DNA from: a virus
Reading direction: 5' to 3' (one strand)
Length of the DNA: 24,299 nucleotides
IMG/VR virus record: IMGVR_UViG_3300028829_004569
Span: 1-24,299 of that record
Shown here: positions 1-8,384 of the stretch, one piece after another
Layout: every line of letters starts with the position of its first letter
Numbering within the stretch: the stretch's first letter is position 1
The notes under the pieces: generated by a model
The model's input: only the letters and a program-made list of their open reading frames with translations
Databases searched by the model: none
Told to the model about the DNA's origin: nothing
Translations under genes and position numbers: made by a program

Positions 1-1309
1 TATCAAAAGATATAAAATATGTAGTGTTGACTTTGTATGTTATTCCACTACTAATAGCCATTCTGCCTGAAATGACTCCAACATAAACATTGGTACATTC
101 TATATCTCCGTTAGGTAAATATATTGCATTTTGATATGAGTTATAGTGATTTTTAGTTGCTATGTTTTTATAACTAGGTCCAGTATATATTTTACTCTCT
201 CCATTTGAATCTTTATAACTTATAAAATTACAAGTGTTCTCTGGATTGGTAACTATATAACTATCTCCATAATGGTTAACACTAGCTGTCTTCCAACCAG
301 TTAATTCTGTATCTCCATATAAGAAAGGTCTACCATTATTATCAGCTCCAAAAGCTAAACAAACTCTACTATCAGGTGTTTGTTTGATATTATCTGGACC
401 TAAACTAGTAAGTCTATTTGCTTGGATATCCCCTTCATTTTGAACATTTGTTATTTGATTATCTCCCTCTAGTACAACTAATCCTACTTGAGTATCTCCT
501 TCTGTTGTGACTCTTTCAACTTGAGTATCTCCCTCGTCAGTAATTCTGGATAATTGAGTATCTCCCTCATCTGTAACATTATCTACTACTTCTCCAGAAA
601 TACTATTAATATTTTCTATTTGGGTATCTCCTTCTGCTATTACTCTTTCTACTTGAGCATCACCTTGTTCTTGTATTCTAGTTGTCCCAGTATTAGTTAC
701 CCTTTCTACTTGAGCAGTACCTTCTGCTTCTATTTCATCTAATGCGGTATTTTTATTAGTTTCTATACCTTTCAGAGCCTCATTACTAGCTTCTGTTATT
801 TCATCTAATAGTTGTTGTATTTGTGTTTCTAGTTTACCTACTTGAAAACCTCTCCAACCATCCTCAGTCTTTACCCATACCTCACCATTTTCTAGTGTCG
901 GCATTACTAATACAGTATCTTGTCCATCTCCAACCATCATATTAGATTTCATATAATCATAAATATTTTTAACATCTTCAACTAACTCGTTATATCTATC
1001 TTTAAGTATATTAACATCTGCACCAAAACTAACCTCATATATAGAAGAAGTTGATGCGAATGAATATACGATTTGAATTCTCTCTATATCTTCTAAAGCT
1101 TCTGTATCAGTTATTTCTAAATATTGGTTATCGTTTTCCTCTGTTATTTTATAACTACCACTAGGAATAACGGTATACATTTCTTGTGGTTTTCTCCAGA
1201 AGAATATTGCTTCTGACAATTCTATACCATTAATCTCATATGTAGTTCCTTCTTTATTAAACTCTAAGATATTTCTTAGTAGCTTATTTTGCTTATATAT
1301 ATCAGCCAT
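1..1309 (-). CDS. Tail fibre protein, 3' end outside window (gp17-like)
   Basis: The open frame starts at ATG 1309 behind an AGGAGGG site and runs through 436 codons to the left edge without a stop. The first 160 or so residues have the look of a virion-attachment head. From about residue 190 to 300 the protein is built of 11-residue repeats (unit EGDTQVERVTT; at least seven recognisable copies starting EGD or EGT), which should form a right-handed trimeric coiled-coil shaft. A Gly/Asn/Tyr-rich part follows, as in fibre tips. It is the last gene after the capsid gene and follows a terminator, matching a late fibre gene. T7 gp17 is known to attach by its N-terminus and bind receptor by its C-terminus; here that role is inferred from architecture and context. 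The missing C-terminus may lie at the other end of the window (see findings). Confidence 0.85.
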   Translation of the reverse strand, partial: MADIYKQNKLLRNILEFNKEGTTYEINGIELSEAIFFWRKPQEMYTVIPSGSYKITEENDNQYLEITDTEALEDIERIQIVYSFASTSSIYEVSFGADVNILKDRYNELVEDVKNIYDYMKSNMMVGDGQDTVLVMPTLENGEVWVKTEDGWRGFQVGKLETQIQQLLDEITEASNEALKGIETNKNTALDEIEAEGTAQVERVTNTGTTRIQEQGDAQVERVIAEGDTQIENINSISGEVVDNVTDEGDTQLSRITDEGDTQVERVTTEGDTQVGLVVLEGDNQITNVQNEGDIQANRLTSLGPDNIKQTPDSRVCLAFGADNNGRPFLYGDTELTGWKTASVNHYGDSYIVTNPENTCNFISYKDSNGESKIYTGPSYKNIATKNHYNSYQNAIYLPNGDIECTNVYVGVISGRMAISSGITYKVNTTYFISFD

Positions 1310-1336
1310 CTATTTTCCCTCCTATTATTTTCTGGT

Positions 1337-1373
1337 AAAAAAAAAGAAGAGAAGTTTTACCTCCTCCTCTTCT
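1337..1373 (-). terminator. Rho-independent terminator after the capsid gene
   Basis: On the minus strand a 10-bp stem (AGAAGAGGAG with CTTCTCTTCT, one G-U pair; plus-strand 1364-1373 and 1345-1354) is followed directly by a run of eight or more T. It lies between the major capsid stop and the fibre start, so the fibre is probably transcribed by read-through, keeping capsid protein more abundant than fibre. Confidence 0.85.
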
Positions 1374-1382
1374 CTCTCTTAA

Positions 1383-2210
1383 CTAAGCAATAGCTACTCT
1401 AGTAATGTTAGCTGGGTCAATACAAACTGCTCCAACTGTTTCTGATGCTACTAAGTGATAGCTCATATCTTGTGAAGCATAGTATTCAGCAGAACCCTCT
1501 CTACCATCAGGATTCTCTGCTAATCCACAAGTTCCAGAAGGAATTATAAATATATCATTATCCCCTACTGCGTCTGATATTAATACTTCTGCACCAAAGA
1601 AATAAGTTCCTTTACCATCTCCACCAAATGCTTTTTCATAATCTGCATTTAACACATAATCAGATTCAGAAAGTGTTTGCCAAGAAGCAACACTCATTGC
1701 TACCGCTACACCAGCTACATCTGCGACAGTATTATTGATTAATGCTTTAGCTCCATTAACTCTTCCAATTAACTTAGCTACATTTGTTTTAGTTGCTAAT
1801 CCAGAAGAACTTAAATCTAATTGTTTTAACTCATCATTCTTAGCTAATATAGCATTAATTACTTTTATATCTTCTCTAAGTAAAACAGCATTACCCATAG
1901 ATGTTACCCATTTACCTTTAACGTCTAACTCAGTTTTCATTAAATCTTGTTTAGGTACTCTTTGTGCTGAAGATATAGGTGCTAATGTTACTGGATAAGA
2001 TTTAATATCTCCCGCATTATCTCCATTTCCAGAGAATAAATCCACTGTACCATCTACAGAAGTAGCTCCTTCGACTCTAGCAAACGAATAAGTTTCTGCT
2101 CCTTTTACTGATGCATACTCACAATACTTTCTTAAAACTCCACCTGTTGACTCATTTAAAAAAGCTTTTAGTGCCATTGAATACTTTTGTTCTGTTGTTA
2201 TTGTTGCCAT
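1383..2210 (-). CDS. Major capsid protein
   Basis: A 275-residue protein directly after the scaffold gene and before a strong terminator, the position of the major capsid gene in T7-like phages (T7 gp10A is somewhat longer, about 345 aa). It starts at ATG 2210 behind AAGGAGTG. It has balanced composition with many Ala, Gly, Val and Asp and no membrane segment or signal peptide, as expected for an HK97-fold shell subunit. The N-terminal part is helical (EQKYSMALKAFLNES), like an N-arm, and the middle carries a long helix with basic and acidic faces (about residues 100-135), like a spine helix. No diagnostic motif exists for this fold in sequence, so the call rests on context and size. The upstream leader carries a possible phage promoter two genes away at 2953-2967. 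Confidence 0.8.
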   Translation of the reverse strand: MATITTEQKYSMALKAFLNESTGGVLRKYCEYASVKGAETYSFARVEGATSVDGTVDLFSGNGDNAGDIKSYPVTLAPISSAQRVPKQDLMKTELDVKGKWVTSMGNAVLLREDIKVINAILAKNDELKQLDLSSSGLATKTNVAKLIGRVNGAKALINNTVADVAGVAVAMSVASWQTLSESDYVLNADYEKAFGGDGKGTYFFGAEVLISDAVGDNDIFIIPSGTCGLAENPDGREGSAEYYASQDMSYHLVASETVGAVCIDPANITRVAIA

Positions 2211-2230
2211 ATTTTATCACTCCTTATATT

Positions 2231-2926
2231 TTATAATCCTATTATTTTTAATAACTCTTGTAAACCTTGCTTATCGGCTACTCTATTCTTAATCTCTTTA
2301 ACTACTTTTTTAATATCTCTACCATCTGACATAGCTCTATCTATAGTGTCATATGCTTCATCAATACTCATTGACCTAATTTGTTTCTCAGGTCTTTTAG
2401 GAATAGATTGATTCATATTACCAGTTTGACTTAAAGATTTTTTATACATAACATTCATCATTTTAACTAATATAGGGTTACCCATAATATTATCAATACC
2501 CTTCTCTAGTTCAGTACCTGTATACATATCACTCACAAACGAATGGACGGCTCTATAATTTCTTTTTTCCTCAGAAGTTAATTTATTGCTAAGATTCTGT
2601 CTTATTTCTTCTGGAGAAGGAACTTTATTATCCTCAGCTTCATTTGCCATTTCTTCTACTCTCTCATCTAATATAAACTCAATCTGTTCCTGTGTAAACC
2701 CTTTTTCTTTATATCTATTGGCTTCGGCTTCTAATACGCCTATTACCTCTGGATTATCAAAATCTAATACTTCTTTATACTTTGATAGGTTGTAATCTCC
2801 TACACCATATAACGTTTCATCATCTGTAAACATATCATCGGGTCTAAATTCATCAATTGCTATTTCTTCTTCTGTTGTATTCTCTTCTGGAATAACATCG
2901 ATTTCCTTTTCTATTTCTTCTGCCAT
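2231..2926 (-). CDS. Scaffolding protein (gp9-like)
   Basis: A 231-residue, very acidic protein (N-terminal 60 residues dominated by Glu and Asp) with helical, charged middle and C-terminal segments, including KKVVKEIKNRVADKQ near the end. It sits immediately before the major capsid gene with a 20-base gap, and starts at ATG 2926 behind AGGAGG. Acidic N-terminus, helical body and basic C-terminal capsid-binding end are the usual design of podovirus scaffolds such as T7 gp9. It would direct procapsid assembly and then leave the head. The role is inferred from composition and position. Confidence 0.8.
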   Translation of the reverse strand: MAEEIEKEIDVIPEENTTEEEIAIDEFRPDDMFTDDETLYGVGDYNLSKYKEVLDFDNPEVIGVLEAEANRYKEKGFTQEQIEFILDERVEEMANEAEDNKVPSPEEIRQNLSNKLTSEEKRNYRAVHSFVSDMYTGTELEKGIDNIMGNPILVKMMNVMYKKSLSQTGNMNQSIPKRPEKQIRSMSIDEAYDTIDRAMSDGRDIKKVVKEIKNRVADKQGLQELLKIIGL

Positions 2927-2952
2927 TACTACCTCCTATGTTTTATCTTTCA

Positions 2953-2967
2953 TATATACGAAAACCA
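2953..2967 (-). promoter_or_regulatory. Promoter-like box TGGTTTTCG-TATATA ahead of scaffold/capsid genes
   Basis: On the minus strand this reads TGGTTTTCGTATATAT, matching boxes at 11835-11851, 11901-11915 (minus) and 21768-21782 (plus): TGGTT, a fixed 9-base block, then a -10-like hexamer. There is no convincing -35 element. It lies 27 bases ahead of the scaffold start, where a strong late promoter for capsid genes is expected. Confidence 0.4.
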
Positions 2968-2969
2968 AC

Positions 2970-2984
2970 GGAACACTGTGTTCC
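2970..2984. promoter_or_regulatory. 15-bp perfect palindrome GGAACAC-T-GTGTTCC
   Basis: A 7-bp perfect inverted repeat around one central base, just after the 86-aa gene stop and directly next to the promoter-like box. There is no T run, so it is not a standard terminator. It could be an operator or an RNA-processing hairpin. A related dyad (GGAA-N7-TTCC) lies at 21450-21464 ahead of the tail operon. Confidence 0.5.
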
Positions 2985-2986
2985 AA

Positions 2987-3247
2987 TTACATACTATTTA
3001 TCTTAGCTTTTATAGAAATTAAATCTATTTTTAGCTTACCTAAATTATCTCTCCTTTTAGGATATTGATTATATTTATTATAATAAACTTCATCTACTCT
3101 ATTTGAATCTAATACTACTAAGTCTAATAACTCCATTAATTCTTTATCTCCAGAATACTTTGATAATAATTCAACGTATCTTTTATCTGGAGATAATAAT
3201 TCTTTAGCATATATAGCATTAGCTTTCTCTATTCTGTTGTTGTTCAT
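2987..3247 (-). CDS. Small protein between portal and scaffold, unknown function
   Basis: An 86-residue, mostly helical, charged protein without membrane segment. Its start (ATG 3247, behind AGGAGGAAGCT) lies inside the 3' end of the portal gene, overlapping it by 29 bases, so the two are probably translationally coupled. Many podoviruses carry a small gene at this place, but I recognise no family. A minor head or assembly role is inferred only from position. Confidence 0.7.
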   Translation of the reverse strand: MNNNRIEKANAIYAKELLSPDKRYVELLSKYSGDKELMELLDLVVLDSNRVDEVYYNKYNQYPKRRDNLGKLKIDLISIKAKINSM

Positions 3248-4790
3248 TAGCTTCCTCCTGTTGTTCTAATCTCATTTGTTGTATCATATTAAGCTCTTCT
3301 TCTGTAGGAATTAAATCTTTATCAATATCCATTTTTTCAGCTATCCATATATTAGCTTTAGATGTATCAAGAATTACTCCAGCTTGTTGAGCTTGATTTA
3401 TTCCAGAAATTGTTGAAACATAATTCATTAATCCAGTGACATCACCTAGATTACTTGCCTTAGATAATGAGTTTATATATATTAGACTAGCATATGGTAT
3501 AATACCATCTTGTAAAGTCAACATATTGTATTTCAACATTATATTAAATGGAGCCATAAATGTAGGTTGTAATAACTCCGAGTTAATTAATTCATATGTA
3601 TTAGCAAAACGCTTTCTAAACATTTCTTGCATAGTCTGAACAAAAGTAGCTGTAGTACCTTTACCTTGTTCTATATTCATTATCATATTATCTACCATTA
3701 ATGATTGTCTAAAGGCACTTCTAGCACTTGCTATAAGGCTATCTAACGGCATTAAACTACTTCCAGTTGATAGATACTCTATAATACCTTGTTGCCCATC
3801 TTTAAAACTATCTCCACCATAATTAAGCTTACCTTCTGATAAGTCTAAACCATAAAATAATTCTTCATTACCTACAAACATAGCAGCAGGATTTGCTATC
3901 CTTCTTGCTTGTGATTTATATATTTCTTTATATTGCTCTAATTCTTCCAGTAAACCTATGTTATTTACAACTATTGATTTTCCCCAAGGAGTACCTTCTG
4001 TTACGTCCCATCTAAATACTACAAATGGATTATAATTTAAACTCATTTCCTTTAACACAGTCTCCATATCACTTAATACAATCATATAATTATATTTAGT
4101 TATAGTAGTCTCCTCATCATATTCTGGAATAACAACCTCATAAACATCTACATTAGAACTCAAATCGTCCTCTATAATACTTTCTGGTAAAACAACTCCT
4201 CTACCAAATAAATCTAAGATATATTCAGCATTAACTTCTGGATGAAGTTTGAATACTATATTAGGGTCACTATGAGCGTCCTCTAATATATAGAGGTTAT
4301 CTAAGCCCACATAACCATACATAAAGGGTCTTGATGTTGAACCTGTTTCTCTTATACAGTAACATCCAGTACCAACCTTAATAAAGCTCTCAACGGCTTT
4401 AGAAATCTCTTTATAATAATTTGATGATTGGATATACTTAAATACTTTATTAATATCATTCTCTTTAGTTTTATTTATTTCTGCCAGAGTAGATTTAATA
4501 CCATCTCCCTCTTCGGCTATTAGTCTGTCTTCATCTATATATAAATCCGCCCAGTTACCTTGTCTGGGGAAAATAGAATTCATTATAAAACTCTTTAATG
4601 CATCTATTGAATCTGTTACGGCTGAGTCAACTTCCCTTTGAGATTCTAAGATAGGTTTACCATTATCATTTATTTTTGCAAAAGTATCTGTTAAGTCTAA
4701 TACTCTATTATAAACAGTTCTTATATCTGATTTTCTAGACTTTGCTTCCGCTAGATACCATTGTAGTTTACTCTTGTTAACTAACGCCAT
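3219..4790 (-). CDS. Portal protein (gp8-like head-tail connector)
   Basis: At 523 residues it is close to T7 gp8 (536 aa). It starts at ATG 4790 behind GGGGGAAG. Features typical of podovirus portals are visible: an N-terminal helical stretch, a central region with VFRWDVTEGTPWGKS and a long helix (LEELEQYKEIYKSQARRIANP, about residues 280-300) followed by AAMFV, and a C-terminal Gln/Glu-rich tail. The 'G-x-P-W/Y-G-x-S' motif followed by a long helix is well known in T7-like connectors. It would form the dodecameric ring for DNA packaging and tail attachment. The gene precedes the scaffold and capsid genes as in T7. Confidence 0.9.
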   Translation of the reverse strand: MALVNKSKLQWYLAEAKSRKSDIRTVYNRVLDLTDTFAKINDNGKPILESQREVDSAVTDSIDALKSFIMNSIFPRQGNWADLYIDEDRLIAEEGDGIKSTLAEINKTKENDINKVFKYIQSSNYYKEISKAVESFIKVGTGCYCIRETGSTSRPFMYGYVGLDNLYILEDAHSDPNIVFKLHPEVNAEYILDLFGRGVVLPESIIEDDLSSNVDVYEVVIPEYDEETTITKYNYMIVLSDMETVLKEMSLNYNPFVVFRWDVTEGTPWGKSIVVNNIGLLEELEQYKEIYKSQARRIANPAAMFVGNEELFYGLDLSEGKLNYGGDSFKDGQQGIIEYLSTGSSLMPLDSLIASARSAFRQSLMVDNMIMNIEQGKGTTATFVQTMQEMFRKRFANTYELINSELLQPTFMAPFNIMLKYNMLTLQDGIIPYASLIYINSLSKASNLGDVTGLMNYVSTISGINQAQQAGVILDTSKANIWIAEKMDIDKDLIPTEEELNMIQQMRLEQQEEANEQQQNRES

Positions 4791-4799
4791 ATCTTCCCC

Positions 4800-5174
4800 C
4801 TATAATTTTAATGTTAATAAACTCTCTAACTCGTCGTCTTCGTCATCTTCGTCTTCTGTTATTCCAGAAGTTGGTGATGTTTGAGTTTGTTCTATAGCAG
4901 TTCTTTGTTGAGCCAACTCTTTTTCTGCTGCTTCAATCTTTGCTTGCTGTTCCTCTGCTTCCTTTAGTCTTTCTTCTTCCTCTTCTGCTTGTTGCTTAGC
5001 TTGTCTCTTTGCTTCATCAGCTGCCATTATCTGCTCACTAACACCTAATGTACTTACACCCAGCATTGTTCTACCTAATCCAGTATCTCTAAAGAAATGC
5101 TCTACTTCTCTACCAACACTTCTAAAAGGTCTCTCTATAGCTCTTGATATCCTTCTAAATACTCTACGTCCCAT
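4800..5174 (-). CDS. Basic/coiled-coil small virion protein (gp7.3-like by position)
   Basis: A 124-residue protein with three zones: an Arg-rich amphipathic N-terminus (MGRRVFRRISRAIERPFRSV), a short Gly/Leu segment (GLGRTMLGVSTLGVSEQ), and a Lys/Glu/Gln coiled coil (about 55-100), ending in a very acidic tail. It sits 9 bases upstream of the portal gene. In T7 the small basic gp7.3 is encoded just ahead of portal gp8 and is needed for tail assembly and host interaction. The similarity is in position and charge pattern, not in a recognisable motif. ATG 5174 follows GGAGG at a rather long spacing of 11 bases. Confidence 0.7.
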   Translation of the reverse strand: MGRRVFRRISRAIERPFRSVGREVEHFFRDTGLGRTMLGVSTLGVSEQIMAADEAKRQAKQQAEEEEERLKEAEEQQAKIEAAEKELAQQRTAIEQTQTSPTSGITEDEDDEDDELESLLTLKL

Positions 5175-5175
5175 A

Positions 5176-6114
5176 TTAATTAATACCTCCTATTTTTATA
5201 TATCCTTCTCTGGATACTAAAATATTATAATTATTTGCTAATCTCTTTATATACCTCTCGTTTCTTATTCCAGAAACCCAATTAAACTCTACATAACTAT
5301 ATTCTGTTATCATTAAATCCACTACTTCTCTATACTTCCATATATCCCCATTATCAAAACTAACCATACTTAAAGCTATCCCGTTATCCTCGCACTTTTC
5401 AGCTATCACCCAACTATCATTATTTCTAAACAACCTATGAATGTCCGGCATTGTACCATCAATTAAGAGGTCATTTAAGCCCTTTAATCTATCTAGGCTT
5501 AATGTTGTAGGGGTAACCTCTAAGAAACTCCTTCCTGAGCCTCTCATAGCCTCTGAGAGCGTATTAGGAATTATATCCCAGTACTTTTTAGGTGTGAAGT
5601 GATGGGAAATACAAACTACTACTAAATCCATTTCTGGTACCATACAATCTTCTAGTTCCGTTACTGGAACTCTTCTAAAATCTATAGGGCTTGTGTAACA
5701 CATATCACTTAATATTCTATGAACCCAAACGTATTTATCTATTAATCTCTCATTCTTTGCGTGAAGAACCCAATTTTCAAGATTTAATATATCATTATTT
5801 TCTCCATAAGTAATGTCGTGGTGTGCGTCAAAATTCCATATTGTACTATTCTTGCACTTATACTTTCTCATTATGTCTACTATCTCATTATGTTCGTCTA
5901 TTATTCTAAACTTTGCTTTACTACATTTACTCTTAACTATTTCTAAAAGCTTAGCAAAAGTATCTATATCTATGTTAGTATCTATTTCCGATACTTCTTG
6001 CTTGATTATATCAATTACTTTCCAAGCTGTTTTTGGTGTCAAATCGTAATTAATATAATCTCTATAAGTGTGTCCATTAAATAAAAAATCTATATCTATT
6101 GACATAATATTCAT
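5176..6114 (-). CDS. Fusion of arginase-like (UPF0489-type) domain and gp13/GNAT-like domain
   Basis: A 312-residue protein. The N-terminal part (about 1-200) carries SIDIDFLF (residues 5-12), DAHHD (96-100) and CISHHFTP (168-175). The arginase/agmatinase superfamily is known for DAHxD and SxDxD metal motifs, and UPF0489 proteins share this fold, so a metal-binding alpha/beta fold is likely, though the motif order differs from true arginases. The C-terminal 85 residues, with EYSYVEFNWVSGIRNERYIK and a terminal GYIKIGG, resemble the end of T7 internal protein gp13, a degenerate acetyltransferase-like fold. It overlaps the upstream gene by one base (TAATG) and starts at ATG 6114; a second ATG at 6105 is less well spaced from GGGAGG. 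Its place before gp7.3-like and portal genes suggests a virion or assembly role. Confidence 0.6.
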   Translation of the reverse strand: MNIMSIDIDFLFNGHTYRDYINYDLTPKTAWKVIDIIKQEVSEIDTNIDIDTFAKLLEIVKSKCSKAKFRIIDEHNEIVDIMRKYKCKNSTIWNFDAHHDITYGENNDILNLENWVLHAKNERLIDKYVWVHRILSDMCYTSPIDFRRVPVTELEDCMVPEMDLVVVCISHHFTPKKYWDIIPNTLSEAMRGSGRSFLEVTPTTLSLDRLKGLNDLLIDGTMPDIHRLFRNNDSWVIAEKCEDNGIALSMVSFDNGDIWKYREVVDLMITEYSYVEFNWVSGIRNERYIKRLANNYNILVSREGYIKIGGIN

Positions 6115-6452
6115 TAACCTTTTCCTCCCTTTAGCTCATAAACTAAATCTGCATTTTCTTTTTCCAGAGACTCTATTTTATTTTGTAGTGTTACGATTTG
6201 CAATATTAAGTTATCTATTCTGGAATCTAAAATATAAACAGATTCATTTGAGTCTTTAATTATCTTAGCAAAATAAACCCTATCATTAACTCTCTCATTT
6301 ATAAACCTATTTGTAAGCTCGTCTACTCGTCTATCCTTATCAACCCTCTCCTTATTCAATTGTAATCCTAGAAATATTATAACACCAGTTAATACAGTGT
6401 TAGTACCATATTTCTTTAATATTTCACATATAACTTGAATTAGGTTAATCAT
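6114..6452 (-). CDS. Single-TM coiled-coil protein, spanin-like (Rz-like) candidate
   Basis: A 112-residue protein with one hydrophobic segment at about residues 19-31 and then a long charged heptad-like region to the end (LDSRIDNLILQIVTLQNKIESLEKE). N-in topology with a periplasmic coiled coil is the design of inner-membrane spanins such as lambda Rz and T7 gp18.5, which lies next to the terminase genes in T7. Here the gene is two genes after the large terminase. Its start overlaps the preceding stop as ATGA and its own stop overlaps the next start as TAATG, indicating translational coupling. No lipoprotein partner is visible, so the spanin call is tentative; a membrane anchor of other kind is possible. 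Confidence 0.55.
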   Translation of the reverse strand: MINLIQVICEILKKYGTNTVLTGVIIFLGLQLNKERVDKDRRVDELTNRFINERVNDRVYFAKIIKDSNESVYILDSRIDNLILQIVTLQNKIESLEKENADLVYELKGGKG

Positions 6453-6667
6453 AGCATTTTCTCTATTTTATCCACCTTCTCATTAAGCTCTCTTAATGGC
6501 TCGGTAATCTCATTCAACGATTTAATATATTCTCTTCTGGAATAAACAAGCTCTATGTTAAATTGTCTCTCTCTATCTATAGCCTTTCTAATGTATCTTT
6601 CTCTATCCAGATGATTTGTAATCAACATCACCATAGCCACACTTATTGTTATCACTCTCCATATCAT
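6449..6667 (-). CDS. Small single-TM coiled-coil protein, lysis-associated candidate
   Basis: A 72-residue protein from ATG 6667, which has the right spacing (8 bases) from AGGAGG; an in-frame GTG three codons earlier is too close to that site. Residues 2-17 are hydrophobic, and the rest is charged and heptad-like (EITEPLRELNEKVDKIEKML). It lies between the large terminase and the Rz-like gene and overlaps the latter by 4 bases. The shape fits a spanin or holin accessory protein, but I recognise no family. Confidence 0.55.
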   Translation of the reverse strand: MIWRVITISVAMVMLITNHLDRERYIRKAIDRERQFNIELVYSRREYIKSLNEITEPLRELNEKVDKIEKML

Positions 6668-6679
6668 TAAACTCACCTC

Positions 6680-7936
6680 CTAGTGTTTATATTTATAATA
6701 AGACTTAGCTTTAACACCTCTAAATCTATTATTATTTTTATTGTATTTTATATCTGATTTAATAGCATATCTTATACTATCCAATACATCATCATATAGT
6801 TTTATAGGCTCCTCACTAGCTCCACCTTTCCACACATATTGATAAAACTCTTCTTTACCTTTATTAAACTTATCTCTGATAAATAATAAGTTACCCTCAG
6901 ATAATAAAGTACTAACCTCAGTAATACCCTCTATAACGCTTTTATCTGCATTTATAGCTGGTAGCTTAGCTCTTTGTAAACCACCAACATATTCTGGTCT
7001 AGCACTATCACAATAGAATCTCTGGATATTATAAGTCTTATGAAGTTCCTTACATTTATTTTTCCAGAAATCAAAGTCTTTATGTTGTTCTGCTATCTCC
7101 TCTACTAATATATACTTTCCACTACTCATCTTAGCTAGTACAACAATAGAACCATAGTGCTCATATCCCCAGTCGACACCTGCTATATATCTAACAACAC
7201 CATCTTTATAAGGCATAGCATCTATTAAATGTTTATCTTCTTTAAACATAGGATACACAACTCCTTCCTTAGCTACCCAAACTCCCATTACTTCTCTAAG
7301 ATATCTTATACTTCCCTCTTCGTATAAAGCTAGTTGTCTAGCAATATATTCTGGAGATAAAAAAGAATTATCAAACATAGTGAAATGATGGACCATTATT
7401 TGCAAATGATTATTTTCATCTCTAGTTCCGCCCTTATCTATAAAATCTTTCTTAAAGAAATGACAAGGATTTTCTGTATTTGTATCGGCAAATATCTTTG
7501 CTCCTTCTCCAGAAGTTCTATCAAAACATTCTGTTATAGTGTCCTCGTGTTGAGCTGTTGCTTCATTAATTAGAGTTCCGTGGGAAGTGAATCCTCTTAT
7601 ACTCTTCCAACAATCTGCATTAGCTCCTTGGAATACTGTTATAGTATTGCCAAATAATTCAAATGAATTACTTCTATCTAACTTAATACTTTCACCTAAA
7701 TAGTTTTCAATCTCTCCTATTATATTTCTTTTTACAGAACTAATATTGCTTCCAACTATTATAAACTGTTTACCTTTAAATTTCTGGATATGAAGAAGAA
7801 ATAGTAAGACCATTAAATAAGTTTTACCAGCTCTTTTACCTCCAGATAATATAGTTACATCTGGTTGTTCTTTTAACCATTCCATTAATACATCAAACTG
7901 TTTATTAGTATATTTCTTTCTTAATTTCTCTCTCAT
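6680..7936 (-). CDS. terL: Terminase large subunit
   Basis: A 418-residue packaging motor. The ATPase shows a Walker A motif SGGKRAGKT (31-39), a Walker B region TLINEA with catalytic Glu125, and a coupling-type ADTNTENP (150-157). The C-terminal RNase H-like nuclease has GVDWG with Asp255, FYCD with Asp310 and YDDVLD with Asp382/383, the expected acidic triad. ATG 7936 follows GAGGGG, which overlaps the end of the small-subunit gene two bases upstream. It pumps DNA through the portal and cuts the concatemer. It is shorter than T7 gp19 (586 aa) and closer to the 400-450 aa terminases common in phages of low-GC hosts. All key residues appear intact. Confidence 0.95.
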   Translation of the reverse strand: MREKLRKKYTNKQFDVLMEWLKEQPDVTILSGGKRAGKTYLMVLLFLLHIQKFKGKQFIIVGSNISSVKRNIIGEIENYLGESIKLDRSNSFELFGNTITVFQGANADCWKSIRGFTSHGTLINEATAQHEDTITECFDRTSGEGAKIFADTNTENPCHFFKKDFIDKGGTRDENNHLQIMVHHFTMFDNSFLSPEYIARQLALYEEGSIRYLREVMGVWVAKEGVVYPMFKEDKHLIDAMPYKDGVVRYIAGVDWGYEHYGSIVVLAKMSSGKYILVEEIAEQHKDFDFWKNKCKELHKTYNIQRFYCDSARPEYVGGLQRAKLPAINADKSVIEGITEVSTLLSEGNLLFIRDKFNKGKEEFYQYVWKGGASEEPIKLYDDVLDSIRYAIKSDIKYNKNNNRFRGVKAKSYYKYKH

Positions 7937-7938
7937 AA

Positions 7939-8367
7939 CTACCCCTCAATTTGTGCTATCTCATTAAGAATACCGGCAACTTCTATTTCCTCTTTAGCTT
8001 TATTAACTAATTCTATCTTTGCAAACAACGCTTTTCTATCTTCGGCAATAACTCTAGCCTTACCAAGCTTTTCTAAATCTTCAATACTTAGTTCACCATC
8101 AAGCTTTTCTTCACACTTTTTTAACATATCGTTCCAAAATCCTATGCTTTCCCCTCTAAAATCATATATTCCAGAAGTTCTGGATAAAGAAGCTTCACTA
8201 ACATTTCTATCTTTTAATAAGTCCCAACCCTCTCTTTTCTTTCGGGTATAAATAGAATTAGGTGAGACGTTAAATTTACTAGCCAATTCAGGTATAGGTA
8301 TATTATGGTAAACATATAAAAATCTTATTTCTGATACAAGTTTCGTAAACCTTCCTCTATCTGCCAT
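7939..8367 (-). CDS. terS: Terminase small subunit
   Basis: A 142-residue DNA-binding protein ending two bases before the large subunit start. It has an N-terminal helix-turn-helix (IPIPELASKFNVSPNSIYTRKKREGW, about residues 23-48, shown here in two parts by the key steps ELASKF and SPNSIY), then a helical, charged C-terminal half suitable for oligomerisation. It starts at ATG 8367 behind GGGAGG. Small terminases recognise the packaging site and hand the DNA to the large subunit. A terminator lies just upstream, so packaging genes may be expressed by read-through from the regulatory region. Confidence 0.85.
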   Translation of the reverse strand: MADRGRFTKLVSEIRFLYVYHNIPIPELASKFNVSPNSIYTRKKREGWDLLKDRNVSEASLSRTSGIYDFRGESIGFWNDMLKKCEEKLDGELSIEDLEKLGKARVIAEDRKALFAKIELVNKAKEEIEVAGILNEIAQIEG

Positions 8368-8384
8368 TCTTACCTCCCTTCTAT

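Noticed and set aside
6668-6676. GTG start for the single-TM protein; similarly TTG at 22982 and ATG at 20891 for other genes
   Set aside because: In each case the later ATG has the better spacing from the ribosome site, or the earlier start lies inside or against that site or the previous gene.
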